Shown here: positions 5,605-6,836 of the stretch, piece after piece
Layout of the letters: every line of letters begins with the position of its first letter
Position numbering within the stretch: position 1 is the stretch's first letter
Source of the DNA: LSNR01 sp964603325
GTDB lineage: Bacteria > Patescibacteriota > Minisyncoccia > Moranbacterales > UBA9337
Direction of reading: 5' to 3'
NCBI GenBank assembly: GCA_964603325.1
Contig: CAZRUH010000035.1
Coordinates: 1 to 6,836, forward strand
Length of the DNA: 6,836 nucleotides
Notes under the pieces: generated by a model
The model's input: the letters and a program-made list of their open reading frames with translations, nothing else
Database searches by the model: none
What the model was told of the DNA's origin: nothing
Translations under genes and position numbers: made by a program

Positions 5605-5640
5605 CCATGATTAATCTTTTTAAGATTGATCATGGAAAAA
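5600..5640 (+). other. 19-bp hairpin sharing the terminator's T tract
   Basis: The left arm 5600-5618 (TTTTTCCATGATTAATCTT) pairs with the right arm 5622-5640 (AAGATTGATCATGGAAAAA) around TTT. All 19 positions pair, one as U-G. The bases TTTTT at 5600-5604 serve both as the terminator's T tract and as the base of this stem. It may act as a terminator for the opposite strand, an mRNA 3'-end stabiliser, or part of a switch setting readthrough into the peptidase gene. Confidence 0.6.
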
Positions 5641-5718
5641 GGAACGGTTTCGCAATATATTTTCCATGTCGTTTATTAAATGAAATATTTAAAAAATAAA
5701 ATGTTTAAAGGCACAGAT

Positions 5719-6216
5719 ATGAAAAAGATAAATAAAATTTTTGAAAATCTGGTGGTTGTTATAAGTATTTTTATAGTGATGTTTTTGTTGGCGACTATGT
5801 TTTTACCTCGTTTCGGATATAGTTTGATTGTTGTCAAATCCGGTTCTATGGAGCCAACAATTAAGACGGGAAGTATTTTGTTTGCCAAAAAACAAGGCAA
5901 TTATAATAATGGAGATATTATCACTTTCGTGAAAATGAGTAATGAAATTATAACTCACAGGATTGTGGGGATCTCAAAAGAAAATGGAAACATATATTAC
6001 AAAACAAAAGGAGATGCCAATAATGCAACAGATATGTTTTTAACGAGAAAGAGTAGAGTGATCGGCAAAACGATCTTTACCATTCCGTATTTTGGATATA
6101 TTATTGGATTTTTAAAAAGCAAAATCGGTATTATGTTTTTAATAATTATTCCGGCGGGATATTTTATCGGTCGGGAAATTTTAAAAATTAAAAAAGAATT
6201 AAAAAATAGTGCTTAG
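5719..6216 (+). CDS. sipW: Signal peptidase I, SipW (ER/archaeal) type
   Basis: This membrane peptidase removes the signal peptides of TasA-like proteins outside the membrane. It uses a Ser-His pair instead of the Ser-Lys of ordinary bacterial signal peptidases. In the 165-residue reading, residues 11-30 form the first membrane segment. The nucleophile is S43 in KSGSMEP and the histidine is H80 in THRIVG. KTKGDANNATD (95-105) supplies the conserved aspartates, and a second hydrophobic segment (about 134-154) anchors the C-terminus. I chose ATG 5719 because AAAGG (5707-5711) lies 7 nt before it and MKKINKIF starts as this family does. ATGs at 5680 and 5701 in the same frame would add 13 or 6 residues. 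The next gene starts 9 nt after the stop. Flanking by two TasA-like precursors fits a dedicated processing locus. Confidence 0.9.
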   Translation: MKKINKIFENLVVVISIFIVMFLLATMFLPRFGYSLIVVKSGSMEPTIKTGSILFAKKQGNYNNGDIITFVKMSNEIITHRIVGISKENGNIYYKTKGDANNATDMFLTRKSRVIGKTIFTIPYFGYIIGFLKSKIGIMFLIIIPAGYFIGREILKIKKELKNSA

Positions 6217-6225
6217 ATAAATAAT

Positions 6226-6836
6226 ATGGGCAAATTTTTAACAAAAATAATAAGTGTTTTGGTAATCATTGTTTTATTTCCGATGGTTACTTACGCAATA
6301 ATTGAAACCGGCGGTTTTAGGGATGCGGAAAATGCGCAACTGACGATTGGTGCCACCGATTTGGACGCAAAACTGGACTTTGACGATCATTGGGATGATG
6401 AAAGCTATACCAATAATTTATTGGGCGGACAACAGATTACCCGTTCCGCCACTTTGTCAAATGTGGGAGGTTTGAATTTTAAACATAACATAAGATTCAA
6501 AAAAATCGCCGGCAATGATGGTTTATGTTCGTCTTTGCAATTGGAGGCAAAAAGAAACAGTGATGTTGTTTATAATGGGGTGTTAAGCGAGTTTAATTAT
6601 AACGCCGGAACTTTGAATAGCGGTGATGAGGAGCATTGGAAATTTAAAGTAAGTTTACCTGCAAATATTGCCAATCAATACGGTAGTTTAGATTGTGATT
6701 TTGAGTTCGTTTGGACAGCTTGGCAGACCGACTTTGTAAATCCGGATAAAGGTTGGATAGACAATGAAAGTTTTGGCAGTCATATTCATACAGGTATTGG
6801 TGCGCCGATACAAACCGGATACAATGTAAATAATGG
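6226..6836 (+). CDS. Second TasA-like secreted protein, divergent, cut by the window end
   Basis: The frame is open from ATG 6226 to the end of the window (203 codons) without a stop. MGK and a hydrophobic core (about residues 7-21) form a signal peptide with probable cleavage after A24 (VTYA). The mature start has FRDAENAQLTIGATDLDAKL, a variant of the FSDTE...GTLDL pattern of SipW substrates. C101 and C157 probably form a disulfide. The segment DCDFEFVWTAWQTDF looks like the last strand of the TasA-type beta sandwich. At least 33 more residues follow, so a second domain or a linker is likely beyond the window. It lies 9 nt after the peptidase gene and is probably co-transcribed with it. It may be a minor or anchoring component next to the main fibre protein, which is inference from position only. 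Confidence 0.75.
   Translation, partial: MGKFLTKIISVLVIIVLFPMVTYAIIETGGFRDAENAQLTIGATDLDAKLDFDDHWDDESYTNNLLGGQQITRSATLSNVGGLNFKHNIRFKKIAGNDGLCSSLQLEAKRNSDVVYNGVLSEFNYNAGTLNSGDEEHWKFKVSLPANIANQYGSLDCDFEFVWTAWQTDFVNPDKGWIDNESFGSHIHTGIGAPIQTGYNVNN

Noticed and set aside
4896..5633. Long minus-strand open frame opposite the TasA-like gene
   Set aside because: The + strand frame has a signal peptide and clear TasA-family motifs; the minus frame is its shadow, with a Ser/Pro/Leu-rich sequence of no recognisable family.
1..6836. Search by eye for CRISPR arrays, tRNA genes, rRNA genes, insertion-sequence ends and UGA recoding
   Set aside because: No regularly spaced repeats, cloverleaf, conserved rRNA blocks, transposase or long terminal inverted repeats were seen, and no in-frame UGA interrupts any real gene.

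Overview
This AT-rich window carries two functional blocks on the + strand. The low GC, the scarcity of strong Shine-Dalgarno sequences, a class III-only ribonucleotide reductase locus and a TasA/SipW surface-protein locus together suggest a Patescibacteria (CPR, e.g. Parcubacteria-like) genome. That assignment is an inference, because no taxonomic marker gene is present. All real genes read as standard code 11.

Positions 1-287 hold the structured end of an upstream transcript with a good intrinsic terminator (118-144). The nrd promoter follows, with a 14/16 match to the NrdR-box consensus (240-255). Next come nrdR (288-740), nrdD (776-2812) and a 98-residue gene (2941-3237). The main oddity is here. 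The 678-residue NrdD stops just after its zinc site and has no glycyl-radical motif. The missing C-terminal radical loop (YSRVVGF...WNKGK...F-x-DRKTF-like) lies on the separate 98-residue protein, which has its own zinc ribbon and a CxxC tail. The class III reductase therefore looks split into a barrel subunit and a small radical-carrying subunit. Two hairpins lie in the 128-nt gap between them.

Positions 3238-3702 have no intact gene. They contain a 14-bp GC-rich hairpin and, on the minus strand, an open frame interrupted by one TAA that looks like a decayed small zinc-ribbon gene. nrdG (3718-4416), the radical-SAM activase, follows with its own -10 element. NrdR would control the operon, NrdG would make the glycyl radical (here on the small protein), and NrdD would reduce ribonucleotides.

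Positions 4417-4974 form a long non-coding stretch. It has a consensus promoter (TTGACA-N18-TATAAT) with a 12-bp direct repeat on each side of its -35 box, followed by two terminator-like hairpins and further possible RNA structure. The first hairpin exposes a very strong SD-like sequence in its loop region. This looks like a small RNA or an attenuated leader for the next block.

Positions 4975-6836 hold a TasA/CalY-like secreted fibre protein (4975-5565), an intrinsic terminator plus a 19-bp hairpin, a SipW-type (ER/archaeal-type, Ser-His) signal peptidase (5719-6216), and a second, more divergent TasA-like protein that runs off the window end (6226 onward). The peptidase would process the two flanking precursors, releasing them for assembly on the cell surface.
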